In this document: one piece after another, positions 43,893 through 53,460 of the stretch
How positions within the stretch are numbered: the first letter of the stretch is position 1
Layout of the letters: each line of letters starts with the position of its first letter
Assembly: GCF_024137965.1 (NCBI RefSeq)
Contig: NZ_CP099975.1
Coordinates: 1,922,001 to 1,986,000, forward strand
DNA length: 64,000 nt
Source of the DNA: Halomonas sp. Y3
Lineage (GTDB): Bacteria; Pseudomonadota; Gammaproteobacteria; Pseudomonadales; Halomonadaceae
Reading direction: 5' to 3'
Notes under the pieces: model-generated
Databases searched by the model: none
Told to the model about the DNA's origin: nothing
The model's input: the letters and a program-made list of their open reading frames with translations, nothing else
Made by a program: the position numbers and the translations under genes

Positions 43893-46403
43893 ATGCCGCA
43901 AACCACTTCCCCCGAGACCGAGCCGCTTCGCGTCAGCGCCATCATGCAGACCGGCCTGCTCACCTGTATGCCTGAGACGCCGGTAGTAGAGGCCGCCGCG
44001 CGCATGACCGAGCGCCGCTTCAGCGCCATCCTGGTGCTGGAGGGGCAGTGCGCCGTGGGCATCTGGACCGAGCGTGACAGCCTGCGCCTGGCGTTGGAGC
44101 ACCCCGAGGAGATCGAGCTGCCCATTCATCGGGTGATGACACCGGTGCCGTTGCAGGTCGCGGAGGATTGCCCTGTGGCGGAGGTGAGCGACGCCTTCAA
44201 GGCGCATGGCATCCGCCATGCGGTGATCGTGGACGGCGAGGGGAAGGTGCGCGGCATCGTTTCGCAGACCGATCTGGCGTTGAAGCAGGGTATCGAGCCC
44301 TACCTGCGCCTTCGCGAGGTGCGCCGGGTGATGCGCTCACCGGTGGAGATCCTCGACGGCCAGCGCACCCTGCAGGAGATCGCCGGCCATATGCTGGAGC
44401 AGCGTCTGGACGCGGTGATCGTCGACTGCGGTCAGGGCGAGTTAGGTATCCTCACCGAGCGCGACGTCCTGCGCTACGTGGCCCGACACCGGCGCGATTT
44501 GCCGGTGTGCGAGCTGGCCAGCCGGCCGCTGCGTAGCCTGCCGGTAGAGGCGCGGCTGATCGATGCCCGCCACCAGTTCATCGACCAGCGCCTACGCCAC
44601 CTGGCGGTGGTCGACGCCGCTGGCGAAGTGGTAGGCCTGCTGGGCTTTCGCGACATCCTCGACGGCGTGGAGGGCGACTACGCCGTGCGCCTGCGCGAGG
44701 TGCTCCAGGAGCGCGACCATGCTCTGGAGCGTTCACGGCTGACCCTGCAGCTGGCTGAGCGCGTCATCGATGCTTCACTGCAAAGCATCATGATCACTGA
44801 CGCTCGGGGTCGCATCGACTTCATCAACCCTGCCTTCACTCACCTGACGGGCTACACCCTGGATGAGGTCAGCGGGCGCACGCCGGCGCTGCTCTCTTCC
44901 GGTCGCCACGACGCCGCCTTCTACGCCGAGATGTGGCACACCCTGCAGGAGCGCGGCTCCTGGCGTGGCGAGATCTGGAACAGGCGCAAGTCAGGCCAGC
45001 TCTACCTGGAGCTGCTGACCATCACGGCGATTTACGACGAGCACGGCCAAGCGACTCACTATGCCGCGCTGTTCAGCGACATCACGCATATCCGCGAGAA
45101 CGAGGAGAAGGTGCGGCGGCTGGCCTATTACGATCCCCTCACCCAGCTGCCCAACCGGCGACTGCTGGAGGATCGTCTGTCGCTGGCCATTCGCCACTCC
45201 CATCGCCAGCGAAAGCGGCTGGCGGTGGTATTCGTCGATCTCGACCATTTCAAGCAGATCAACGACTCCATGGGCCATGCCGCCGGTGACGCCCTGCTGG
45301 TGGAGGTGGCTAAGCGCATGCAGGACGCGCTGCGCGAGGATGACACTCTGGCGCGGCTGGGCGGCGACGAATTCATCGTGCTGCTGCCGGAGCTGGGTGA
45401 GATCGAGGCAGCTCGTCAGGTGGCAGAGCGCCTGATCGACAGCATCAGCACCAGCTTCCGGGTGGGTGAACACGACTTTCGCATCGGCTGCAGCCTCGGC
45501 ATCAGCCTCTATCCTGACGATGCCGACAGCGTGGAGCTGCTGATCCAGTACGCTGACGCCGCCATGTATCGTGCCAAGCAGGAGGGGCGCAACACCTACC
45601 GCTTCTTCCACCGGCAACAGCTGCAGTGGTGCGAGCCGGCCCAGCTCACCCTGGAGAGCGCACTGCGCGACACCGCCGACAGTGGCGAAGGCCTGGCGGT
45701 GCATTACCAGCCGCTGATCAATCGCGATAGCGGCGAACTCGAGGGCGCCGAGGCGCTGCTGCGCTGGCACCATCCGGTCCTCGGTGACATCTCACCGGGG
45801 CAGTTCATTCCTGTGGCCGAGCGCTCGGGGCTGATGATCGTCCTGGGCGACTGGGTCATGGAACAGGCGGCAAGGCAGCTGGCCGCCTGGCGCGATGAGG
45901 GGCGCCAGGCAATCCGCGTAGCCATCAACCTTAGCGGGCGCCAGTTCTGGGACAGGGCGCTGATCGACAAGGTGCGCGATTGCCACCGACGCTACGCCCT
46001 GATGCCCGGCCAGCTCGGCTTCGAGATCACCGAGAGCGTGCTGCTCGACCAGCAGCAGCCGGCCGCAGCCATCATCCAGGCGCTGCGTGATATGGGCTGC
46101 CGCGTGGCGCTGGACGACTTCGGCACCGGCTACTCGTCACTCGGTTACCTGCACGAATTACCGGTCAGCACCATCAAGATCGACCAGCGCTTCATCCAGG
46201 GGCTCGGCAACCGCCGCAGCAACGCCATCGTCGCCGCCGTCACCGGCCTCGCCCGCGAGCTCGACATGCGCGTGGTCGCCGAAGGCGTCGAGACCGACCA
46301 GCAGCTCCAGGCGCTGGCTCGCTACCCCATCGATCTGGTGCAAGGCTTCCTGTTTGATACTCCCCTCCTCGCCGACGCTTTCGCCGAGCGCTGGCTTACT
46401 TGA
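43893..46403 (+). CDS. CBS-CBS-PAS-GGDEF-EAL c-di-GMP protein
   Basis: About 836 residues from ATG 43893 (MPQTTSPETEPLRVS); a TTG at 43854 would add 13. Four CBS repeats (two pairs, about 12-255; VSAIMQTGLLTCMPETPVVE, WTERDSLRLAL, VSQTDLAL, LTERDVLRYV) come first. A PAS domain follows (about 275-390, GYTLDEVSGRTPALL). GGDEF is intact as ARLGGDEFIVLLPE with an RxxD inhibitory site (REDD) five residues before. EAL has EALLRW, NLSGRQF, DDFGTGYSSLGYL and EGVETD. Both making and breaking of cyclic di-GMP look possible. CBS pairs often bind adenine nucleotides, so energy state may be the input. Confidence 0.93.
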   Translation: MPQTTSPETEPLRVSAIMQTGLLTCMPETPVVEAAARMTERRFSAILVLEGQCAVGIWTERDSLRLALEHPEEIELPIHRVMTPVPLQVAEDCPVAEVSDAFKAHGIRHAVIVDGEGKVRGIVSQTDLALKQGIEPYLRLREVRRVMRSPVEILDGQRTLQEIAGHMLEQRLDAVIVDCGQGELGILTERDVLRYVARHRRDLPVCELASRPLRSLPVEARLIDARHQFIDQRLRHLAVVDAAGEVVGLLGFRDILDGVEGDYAVRLREVLQERDHALERSRLTLQLAERVIDASLQSIMITDARGRIDFINPAFTHLTGYTLDEVSGRTPALLSSGRHDAAFYAEMWHTLQERGSWRGEIWNRRKSGQLYLELLTITAIYDEHGQATHYAALFSDITHIRENEEKVRRLAYYDPLTQLPNRRLLEDRLSLAIRHSHRQRKRLAVVFVDLDHFKQINDSMGHAAGDALLVEVAKRMQDALREDDTLARLGGDEFIVLLPELGEIEAARQVAERLIDSISTSFRVGEHDFRIGCSLGISLYPDDADSVELLIQYADAAMYRAKQEGRNTYRFFHRQQLQWCEPAQLTLESALRDTADSGEGLAVHYQPLINRDSGELEGAEALLRWHHPVLGDISPGQFIPVAERSGLMIVLGDWVMEQAARQLAAWRDEGRQAIRVAINLSGRQFWDRALIDKVRDCHRRYALMPGQLGFEITESVLLDQQQPAAAIIQALRDMGCRVALDDFGTGYSSLGYLHELPVSTIKIDQRFIQGLGNRRSNAIVAAVTGLARELDMRVVAEGVETDQQLQALARYPIDLVQGFLFDTPLLADAFAERWLT

Positions 46404-47665
46404 CGGAGCTGGCCAAGGGAAGGGCGCTCGGCCTGGCCGCTGCATGGATGCTGCTGGTACCGCTGCTGCTGCCCCAGGGTTACTGGCTGGCGCCTTTGCC
46501 GCTGCTGCTTGTCGCCGGCTTTGCCTGGCAGCAGCGTCCCGTGCCGAATGCCATGAGCTGGCCACAGCGCCTGGCCGTGGCGGCGCTGCTGGGGTTTGCC
46601 GCCTCGGAGCTGCTGGCGCTGCAGGGAGAGGGTGCGGCTGGCCGGGCGCCGTCGACGGCCGTGGCGGCGCTGCTGGCCGCGGCCCTGGTCGTGGCCCTCG
46701 CCTGGCGGCGACCGCCTCTGGCCTGGTGGTGGGCCGGCCTTGCGGCGAGCGCTGGGAGCGGCGGACTCTGGGCGCTCTGGCAGGCGGGTGTCGAGGGCGC
46801 CCGGCGTGCCAATGGCCACGGCGAGGTGAATGCCATCCTGTTCGGTAACCTGGCGTTGCTCAGCGGACTGCTTTGCCTGGCGGGCCTGGGCTGGGCCTGG
46901 CAGCAGAGGCGTCGCTTGCCCTGGCTGGTGGCGCTGCTGCTGGGAGCCATCGGAGGACTGCTGGCCTCGGCGCTGTCGGGCACTCGCGGCGGCTGGCTGG
47001 CGCTGCCCCTTGCCGCCCTGGTCTTCTATCGTGCCTATCTGCGCGGCTGGCCCCCACGCTGGCGCTGGCTGACGATCGCCGGTGTGGGGCTGGTACTGGC
47101 GAGCCTCTATCTGGCGCCCCAGAGCGGGGTGCAGCAGCGGGTGGGCGTGGCCATGGACGAGGCGTCCGACTACCTGGCGGGTGAGCCCAGGGGCTCCGTG
47201 GGGGCTCGGCTGGAGATGTACCGCGGTGCCGCGATGTTGATCGTCGAGTCCCCCTGGCGCGGCGTCGGCCACGGCGGCTACGCCGAGGCCATGGGCGAGC
47301 TGGTGGAGCAGGGCAGGGTGGCGCCGGGCATGGACCGTTACTGGCACGCCCATAACGACCCGCTGGATGCCTGGGTGCGGCGCGGTCTGCCCGCCCTGCT
47401 CGCCCTGTTGGCGCTCTACCTGCTGCCGCTCTGGGTGTTTACGCCTCGCCTGGTGGCCAGGGACCCGGAAACCCGCAGCCTGGCCGTGGCGGGACTATTG
47501 CTGCCGGTGACCTTCATCGACTTCGGCCTGAGCTACGCCTTCTTCGCCTACCCAGTCGGGATCCTCGTCTATGGGGGCTGGCTGGCGCTGCTGCTGGCTT
47601 TCACGGCCTCGAGTCATCCCTCCCGCGGCGCCAGCCCCGCCGCTGCCACCAGGGCCCGGGTGTAG
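46400..47665 (+). CDS. O-antigen ligase-like membrane protein
   Basis: A 421-residue protein with about 10-12 hydrophobic helices, of the Wzy_C (O-antigen ligase/polymerase) family. The periplasmic loop contains SGTRGGWLALPL (first conserved Arg), GSVGARLEMYRGAAMLIVES and RYWHAHNDPLDAWVRRGLPA with the functional His. It joins a polysaccharide to its lipid acceptor in the inner membrane. The TTG start overlaps the stop of the cyclic-di-GMP gene (TTGA), implying coupling. The 3' end overlaps yejF on the other strand by 52 bp. Confidence 0.82.
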   Translation: MTELAKGRALGLAAAWMLLVPLLLPQGYWLAPLPLLLVAGFAWQQRPVPNAMSWPQRLAVAALLGFAASELLALQGEGAAGRAPSTAVAALLAAALVVALAWRRPPLAWWWAGLAASAGSGGLWALWQAGVEGARRANGHGEVNAILFGNLALLSGLLCLAGLGWAWQQRRRLPWLVALLLGAIGGLLASALSGTRGGWLALPLAALVFYRAYLRGWPPRWRWLTIAGVGLVLASLYLAPQSGVQQRVGVAMDEASDYLAGEPRGSVGARLEMYRGAAMLIVESPWRGVGHGGYAEAMGELVEQGRVAPGMDRYWHAHNDPLDAWVRRGLPALLALLALYLLPLWVFTPRLVARDPETRSLAVAGLLLPVTFIDFGLSYAFFAYPVGILVYGGWLALLLAFTASSHPSRGASPAAATRARV

Positions 47666-49218
47666 TCGCTGCTCGGGTTCTCGAGCACCGCGAGGCAGTC
47701 GCCGCTCTCCACCACTTCCCCCTCCTTGAGCACCATGACCCGGTGCGCCATGGCGCGCACCACGGCGAGGTCGTGGCTGATGAACAGATAGCTCAGGCCG
47801 CGGCGGGCCTGGAGGTCGCGCAAGAGCGCCACCAGCTGCTTCTGGACGGTGCGGTCGAGCGCCGAGGTGGGTTCGTCGAGCACCAGCAGCTCGGGCTCGA
47901 GGATGATCGCCCGGGCCACGGCGATGCGCTGGCGCTGGCCGCCGGAGAATTCGTGGGGGTAGCGGTCGGCGCAGTCGGCGGGCAGCCCCACCTCGGTAAG
48001 CGTGGCGGCCACGCGGCGGGCGACCTCGTCTGCACTAAGCTCGGGGCGGTGGAAGCGCAGCCCCTCGCTGACGATCTCGGAGACCGGAAGGCGAGGGGAG
48101 AGCGAGCCGAAGGGGTCCTGGAAGACGATCTGGAAGCGCTGGCGCATGCGGCGCAGGTCACCGCCGGAGAGGGTATCCAGGCGGCTGTCGCCGAGGCGGA
48201 TCTCGCCGCGGCTCTGGGTCAGGCGTAGCAGCGCCAGGGCCAGGGTGGTCTTGCCGGAACCAGACTCGCCTACGATGCCGAGGGTCTCCCCCGGCGCCAG
48301 GGTGAGCGCCAGCGGCCTGACCGCTTCGAAGGCCGGCGGGCGCTTCATGAAGAGCTTCTTGGGGCGCTGGAAGCTGACCCCGAGGCCGGAGGCGCTGATC
48401 AAGGGGGCACCCCGGGGCACCGGCCCCGGGCGCCCCTCCGGCTCGGCATCTAGCAGGGTGCGAGTGTAGGCGCTGGAAGGCGCCTCGAAGACCCGAGCCA
48501 CCGGCCCCGTCTCCTGCTCGCGGCCCCGGTAGAGCACGCAGACCCGGTCGGCGTGGCGGCGCACCAGGTTGAGGTCGTGGGTGATGAAGAGCATGCCCAT
48601 GCCGCGGCGGTCGCGCAGCTCGGCGAGCAGCGCCAGGATCTCCTGCTGCACGGTGACGTCGAGCGCCGTGGTGGGCTCGTCGGCGATCAGCAGCTCCGGG
48701 TCGTTGGCGATCGCCATGGCGATCATCACCCGCTGGCGCTGGCCGCCGGAGAGCTGGTGGGGCCAGGCGTCGATCAGCTCCTCGGGGCGCGGCAGCTTCA
48801 CCTGACCGAGCAGCTCGATGATGCGAGCGCGGGCGGCCCGCCCGGTGAGCCCCTGGTGCAGGCGCAGGGTCTCACCGATCTGCTTGCCCACGGTGTGCAG
48901 CGGGTTGAGCGAGGTCATCGGCTCCTGGAAGACGAAGCCGACCCGGCCGCCGCGGATGCCCTGCCAGTCGCGGCGCTTCAGGCGGTCGAGGTCGGTGTCG
49001 CCCAGCCGGCGGGTGCCGCTGACGGCGGCGTTGCCCGGCAACAGGTCCATGGCGCCCAGCGCCGAGACCGACTTGCCGGAGCCGGACTCGCCCACCAGGG
49101 CCAGGGTCTCGCCGCGGTTCACGGTGAGTGAGAGGCGGTCCACCACGGTCACCCCGTCGAAGGCGACGGAAAAGTCCTCGAGGCGCAGCAGCGGGGAGCG
49201 GGAGGGGGCATCAGGCAT
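47614..49218 (-). CDS. yejF: ABC importer ATPase YejF
   Basis: A 534-residue protein with two fused ATPase domains. Each has Walker A ([25 protein letters not shown]), signature ([28 protein letters not shown]) and Walker B ([24 protein letters not shown]). It powers YejABE, an oligopeptide importer that takes up microcin C in E. coli. Its start overlaps the end of yejE by 8 bp. Confidence 0.95.
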   Translation of the reverse strand: MPDAPSRSPLLRLEDFSVAFDGVTVVDRLSLTVNRGETLALVGESGSGKSVSALGAMDLLPGNAAVSGTRRLGDTDLDRLKRRDWQGIRGGRVGFVFQEPMTSLNPLHTVGKQIGETLRLHQGLTGRAARARIIELLGQVKLPRPEELIDAWPHQLSGGQRQRVMIAMAIANDPELLIADEPTTALDVTVQQEILALLAELRDRRGMGMLFITHDLNLVRRHADRVCVLYRGREQETGPVARVFEAPSSAYTRTLLDAEPEGRPGPVPRGAPLISASGLGVSFQRPKKLFMKRPPAFEAVRPLALTLAPGETLGIVGESGSGKTTLALALLRLTQSRGEIRLGDSRLDTLSGGDLRRMRQRFQIVFQDPFGSLSPRLPVSEIVSEGLRFHRPELSADEVARRVAATLTEVGLPADCADRYPHEFSGGQRQRIAVARAIILEPELLVLDEPTSALDRTVQKQLVALLRDLQARRGLSYLFISHDLAVVRAMAHRVMVLKEGEVVESGDCLAVLENPSSDYTRALVAAAGLAPREG

Positions 49219-50332
49219 CGGTCTGGCTCCGGGCGGTTGCGGTGGAGGAATCGGCCGCCGGTACCGGGGTGGCGGCGTGGCGGACGTGGCGGGGGTCGAA
49301 GGCGTCGCGCAGCCCCTCGCCGATGAAGACCAGCAGCGAGAGCATCAGCGAGAGGCTGACGAAGGCGGTGATGCCGAGCCAGGGGGCATGCAGGTTGTTC
49401 TTGCCCTGGGCCACCAGCTCGCCCAACGACGGCGAGCCCGGGGGCAGGCCGAAGCCGAGGAAGTCGAGTGCCGTGAGGGTGGTGATCGCCCCGGTGAAGA
49501 GGAAGGGCACGAAGGTGAGGGTGGCCACCATGGCGTTGGGCAGCACGTGGCGCCACATGATCAGCCGCGGCGGCAGCCCCATGGCCTTGGCGGCGCGCAC
49601 GTACTCCAGGTTGCGGGCGCGCAGGAACTCGGCGCGCACCACGTCAACGAGGCCCAGCCAGGAGAAGAGCAGCATGATGCCGAGCAGCCACCAGAAGCCC
49701 GGCTGCACGAAGCTTGCCAGGATGATCAGCAGGAAGAGCACCGGCAGCCCCGACCAGATCTCGGTGAAACGCTGGCCGATCAGGTCGGTCCTGCCGCCGA
49801 AGTAGCCCTGGATGCCGCCCACCAGCACCCCCATCACCAGCGAACCGGCGGTGAGCACCAGGGCGAAGGCCACCGAGAGCCGGAAGCCGTAGATCACCCG
49901 GGCGAGCACGTCGCGCCCCTGGTCGTCGGTGCCCAGCCAGTGGCGACCGTCGGGCGGTGCCGGCGACGGGCGCATCATCTGCATGTCCAGGGTCTGGTAG
50001 GAGAAGGGAACCGGCGGCCACAGCGCCCAGCCGTGCTCGGCGATCTGGGCCTGGACGAAGGGGTCGTGGTAGTCGGCGGTGGTGGGCAAAAAGCCGCCGA
50101 ACTCAGTCTCCGGGTAGTCGACCAGCAGCGGCACGTACCACTGGCCGTCGTAGCGCATCACCAGCGGCTTGTCGTTGGCGATCAGCTCGGCGCCGAGGCT
50201 GACCACGAAGAGCGCCAGGAACACCCAGAGCGAGACCCGGGCGCGGCGGTTGGCCTTGAATACCGCCAGGCGGCGGCGGGTGATGGGGGAGAAGCGCTCC
50301 GCCCGGAACAGGCTCTTGAAGAAAGCGGCCAT
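49211..50332 (-). CDS. yejE: ABC importer permease YejE
   Basis: A 373-residue inner-membrane permease beginning MAAFFKSLFRAERFSPITRR. The long loop after the first helix includes DGQWYVPLLVDYPETEFGG, and the permease core has HWLGTDDQGRDVLARVIYG and the EAA loop EYVRAAKAMGLPPRLIMWRH. It starts 4 bp past the yejB stop; the frame upstream to 50383 is not used. Confidence 0.94.
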   Translation of the reverse strand: MAAFFKSLFRAERFSPITRRRLAVFKANRRARVSLWVFLALFVVSLGAELIANDKPLVMRYDGQWYVPLLVDYPETEFGGFLPTTADYHDPFVQAQIAEHGWALWPPVPFSYQTLDMQMMRPSPAPPDGRHWLGTDDQGRDVLARVIYGFRLSVAFALVLTAGSLVMGVLVGGIQGYFGGRTDLIGQRFTEIWSGLPVLFLLIILASFVQPGFWWLLGIMLLFSWLGLVDVVRAEFLRARNLEYVRAAKAMGLPPRLIMWRHVLPNAMVATLTFVPFLFTGAITTLTALDFLGFGLPPGSPSLGELVAQGKNNLHAPWLGITAFVSLSLMLSLLVFIGEGLRDAFDPRHVRHAATPVPAADSSTATARSQTDA

Positions 50333-50336
50333 CGGC

Positions 50337-51407
50337 TCAGGACTCCCGTGTCTCGAAGTCGATGCGCGGGTCCACCCACACATAGGTCAGATCGGAGACC
50401 AGCTTCAGCAGCAGGCCGATCAGCGTGTACAGGTACAGGGTGCCGAAGATCACCGGGTAGTCGCGCTGCATCACCGCCTCGAAGCCGAGCAGGCCGAGTC
50501 CTTCCAGGGAGAAGATCACCTCAATCAACAGCGACCCGGTGAAGAAGATGGCGATCAGGGCGCCGGGCAGGCCGGCGATGATGATCAGCATGGCATTGCG
50601 GAAGACGTGGCCGTAGAGCACGCCGCCGTCGCTTGCCCCCTTGGCCCGGGCGGTGAGCACGTACTGCTTGTGGATCTCGTCGAGGAAGCTGTTCTTGGTC
50701 AGCATGGTGAGGGTGGCGAAGCTGCCGATGGTCATGGCCACCACCGGCAGGGTGATGTGCCAGAGGTAGTCCTTCACCTTGCCCCAGGTGGAGAGCTCGT
50801 GGAAGTCCGGCGAGGTGAGCCCGCGCAGGGGGAAGAGGTCCCAGTAGCTGCCCCCGGCGAAGAGCACGATCAGCAGTATCGCGAAGAGAAAGCCCGGGAT
50901 GGCGTAGCCGACGATCACCAGCCCCGAGGTCCAGACGTCGAAGCGCGAGCCGTGGTGGAGCGCCTTGCGGATGCCCAGCGGGATCGAGATCAGGTAGACC
51001 AGCAGGGTGGTCCAGAGCCCCAGTGAGATCGACACCGGCAGCCGCTCGATCATCAGCTCCACCACCGGCCGGTCGCGAAAGAAGCTGTTGCCGAAGTCAA
51101 AGGTGGCATAGTCGCGCATCATGCCGAGGAAGCGCACATGGGCGGGCTGGTCGAAGCCGAACTGCGCCTCGAGCTGCTCGATGAAGCGCGGGTCGATGCC
51201 CCGCGCCCCGCGGGACTCGTCGCGCACCATCACCTCGCCGCCGGCCTCGAGGCGCGTGCTGGCCATGGCGTCGGCGCCCTCGAAGCGGGCCAGCATCTGG
51301 TCGATGGGCCCGCCCGGAGCGGCCTGGACGATGATGAAGTTGAGCAGCATGATCCCGATCAGGGTCGGGATCATCAGCAGCAGGCGGCGCAGGATATAGC
51401 GGCTCAC
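50337..51407 (-). CDS. yejB: ABC importer permease YejB
   Basis: A 356-residue permease: first helix [20 protein letters not shown], a large periplasmic insert ([20 protein letters not shown]), the core [16 protein letters not shown] and EAA loop [20 protein letters not shown]. Pairs with YejE to form the channel. About 78 bp separate it from yejA. Confidence 0.95.
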   Translation of the reverse strand: MSRYILRRLLLMIPTLIGIMLLNFIIVQAAPGGPIDQMLARFEGADAMASTRLEAGGEVMVRDESRGARGIDPRFIEQLEAQFGFDQPAHVRFLGMMRDYATFDFGNSFFRDRPVVELMIERLPVSISLGLWTTLLVYLISIPLGIRKALHHGSRFDVWTSGLVIVGYAIPGFLFAILLIVLFAGGSYWDLFPLRGLTSPDFHELSTWGKVKDYLWHITLPVVAMTIGSFATLTMLTKNSFLDEIHKQYVLTARAKGASDGGVLYGHVFRNAMLIIIAGLPGALIAIFFTGSLLIEVIFSLEGLGLLGFEAVMQRDYPVIFGTLYLYTLIGLLLKLVSDLTYVWVDPRIDFETRES

Positions 51408-51485
51408 GATGGGGCGTCCTTTTGCATATCAGGCTCTGGCATACCGGGTTCCGGCATCTCGGGCTTGGCGACATCGCCAGCCGCG

Positions 51486-53345
51486 TCAGCGGCGACGCAG
51501 GCGCTGGTTGATCTCGGCTTCCCGTTCGGCGTCCACCCACCAGGCCGCGAGGTCCATGCCGTACTCGGGGAAGGGTTCGGGCCAGGCGAACTTGTCCCAG
51601 ATGGCGATGCGGGTCTCACCGGAGTGGTAGTGGGGAATCATCGGGAAGCGCCACAGCAGCACCCTGTCCAGGGCGCGGGCGGTGACGTTGAGCGCCTCGC
51701 GGCTGTCGGCGCGAATCAGCCGGTCCACCAGGTCGTCCACCACCGGGTCGGCCAGCCCCATCAGGTTGCGGCTCTGGGGCACCTCGGCGGCGGCGCTGGT
51801 CCAGAAGTCGCGCTGCTCGTTGCCGGGGTTGTTCGACTGCGGAAACTGGCCCACGGTCATGTCGAAGTCGAAGCGGCGCAACCGGTTGAGGTACTGGTTG
51901 ATATCGACGATGCGGATGCTGCCCTGGATGCCCAGGCGCGCCATGTTGCGCAGCATGGGCTGGGTGACCCGCTCCATGCCGGTGTCGAAGAGCAGCACCT
52001 CCACCGTCAGCGGCTGGCCGGTCTCGCCGTGAACCAGGCGATCGCCCTGGACCTCGTAGCCCGCCTCGCGCAGCAGGTCCAGAGCCAGGCGCAGCCGCTC
52101 GCGCAACTCTAGCGGGTGCTCGTGGGGCACCGGCTCCTGGAACAATCGCTCGGGCAGCTGGTCCCGCCAGGGCTCGAGCAGGGCCAGCTCGTCGCCCTCG
52201 GGGAGCCCGCTTGCCGCCATCTCGGAGTTCTGGAAGTAGCTCTCGGTGCGCCGGTAGGCGTCGTAGAAGAGGTTGGCGTTGAGCCAGGGGAAGTCGAAGG
52301 TGAGCGAGAGCGCCTCGCGAACCCGGGGGTCCGCGAACTTGTCGCGGCGCAGATTGAAGACGAAGGCCTGCATACGGGCCGGCTGGCCGTCCGGTACCGC
52401 CAGGCGGCGCACCAGGCCGTCGCGGTAGGCGGGGAAGTCGTAGCCGATGGCCCAGGTGGCGGCGCGGGCGTCGATGCGGTAGTCCAGCACCCCGGCCTTG
52501 AAGGCCTCCCAGGCGATGTCGCGGTCGCGATAGTAGTCGTAGACCAGCCGGTCGATGTTGTGGCGCCCGCGCTTCACCGCAAGGTCGCGGCCCCAGTAGT
52601 CGGGGTCGCGCTCATAGACGATGCGCCGGCCCGGGTCCACCTCGGCGATGCGGTAGGGGCCGGAGCCCGGGTGGGCGGCCAGCGTCGGCGCGGTGAAGTC
52701 GCGCGCTTCCCAGTAGTGCCTGGGCAGCACCGGCAGCTGGCCGACGATCAGCGGCAGCTCCCGGGAGTGCACCTCGGCGAAGTCGAAGCGCACGGTGCGC
52801 TCGTCCAGGGCGGTGACGCTCTCCACGTCGGCGTAGTAGGCGCCGTAGAAGGGGTTGCCCTGCTCGGTGAGCAGCTCGAAGCTGTAGACGACATCATGGG
52901 CGGTGACCGGTTCGCCGTCGTGGAAGCGTGCCTCGGGGCGCAGGTCGAACTCGATCCAGGTGCGCTCGGGGTCCAGGCGCATGCCCTCGGCGAGCAGGCC
53001 GTAGACCGAGAAGGGCTCGCCCGGGTTGCCCTCCACCAGGGTGTCGTAGATCTCGAAGAGCCCCGCCGCCGGGGTGCCGCGAATGATGAAGGGGTTGGTG
53101 GAATCGAAGCTGCCGCCCACCGCCGCCTGGGTCAGGGTGCCGCCGCTGGGCGCCTCGGGGTTGACGTGGGGGAAGTGGCTAAAGTCCGCCGGCAGCTCGG
53201 GCGCGTCATAGAGCGCCAGACCATGGACGGTGGGCACGGCCTCGGAGTGAGGCGCCGCGGGGGCGGCGGCGACCGGCGCGAAGGGCAGCAGCCAGGCCAG
53301 GTTGGCGCAGGCGGCTAGCGTCAGGCGGCGCAGGGCATGGGGCAT
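51486..53345 (-). CDS. yejA: ABC importer binding protein YejA
   Basis: A 619-residue periplasmic oligopeptide-binding protein of the SBP_bac_5 family. Signal peptide about residues 1-28 (LTLAACANLAWLLPFAPVAAA). ATG 53345 is preferred because AAGGA stands eight bases before it; the in-frame ATG at 53354 has it overlapping. Conserved: DFSHFPHVNPEAPSGGTL, EFDLRPEARFHDGEPVTAHD and the C-terminal QFPQSNNPGNEQRDFW. First gene of yejABEF. Confidence 0.93.
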   Translation of the reverse strand: MPHALRRLTLAACANLAWLLPFAPVAAAPAAPHSEAVPTVHGLALYDAPELPADFSHFPHVNPEAPSGGTLTQAAVGGSFDSTNPFIIRGTPAAGLFEIYDTLVEGNPGEPFSVYGLLAEGMRLDPERTWIEFDLRPEARFHDGEPVTAHDVVYSFELLTEQGNPFYGAYYADVESVTALDERTVRFDFAEVHSRELPLIVGQLPVLPRHYWEARDFTAPTLAAHPGSGPYRIAEVDPGRRIVYERDPDYWGRDLAVKRGRHNIDRLVYDYYRDRDIAWEAFKAGVLDYRIDARAATWAIGYDFPAYRDGLVRRLAVPDGQPARMQAFVFNLRRDKFADPRVREALSLTFDFPWLNANLFYDAYRRTESYFQNSEMAASGLPEGDELALLEPWRDQLPERLFQEPVPHEHPLELRERLRLALDLLREAGYEVQGDRLVHGETGQPLTVEVLLFDTGMERVTQPMLRNMARLGIQGSIRIVDINQYLNRLRRFDFDMTVGQFPQSNNPGNEQRDFWTSAAAEVPQSRNLMGLADPVVDDLVDRLIRADSREALNVTARALDRVLLWRFPMIPHYHSGETRIAIWDKFAWPEPFPEYGMDLAAWWVDAEREAEINQRLRRR

Positions 53346-53460
53346 CGGCGACATCCTTGGTCGGTGGCAGCCGGCCCTCAGCGGGGCCGGCAACGGTCGG
53401 CCAATAAGGTGTCAGGCCCCGGGCGGCTTGGCAAGCCTCCCGATGCCGTCGCCGCCCGAC

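Noticed and set aside
51408..51485. Short repeats (GGCAT-centred) between yejA and yejB suggesting a repeat element
   Set aside because: Only two to three imperfect copies in 40 bp; too little to call a repeat or a small peptide gene.
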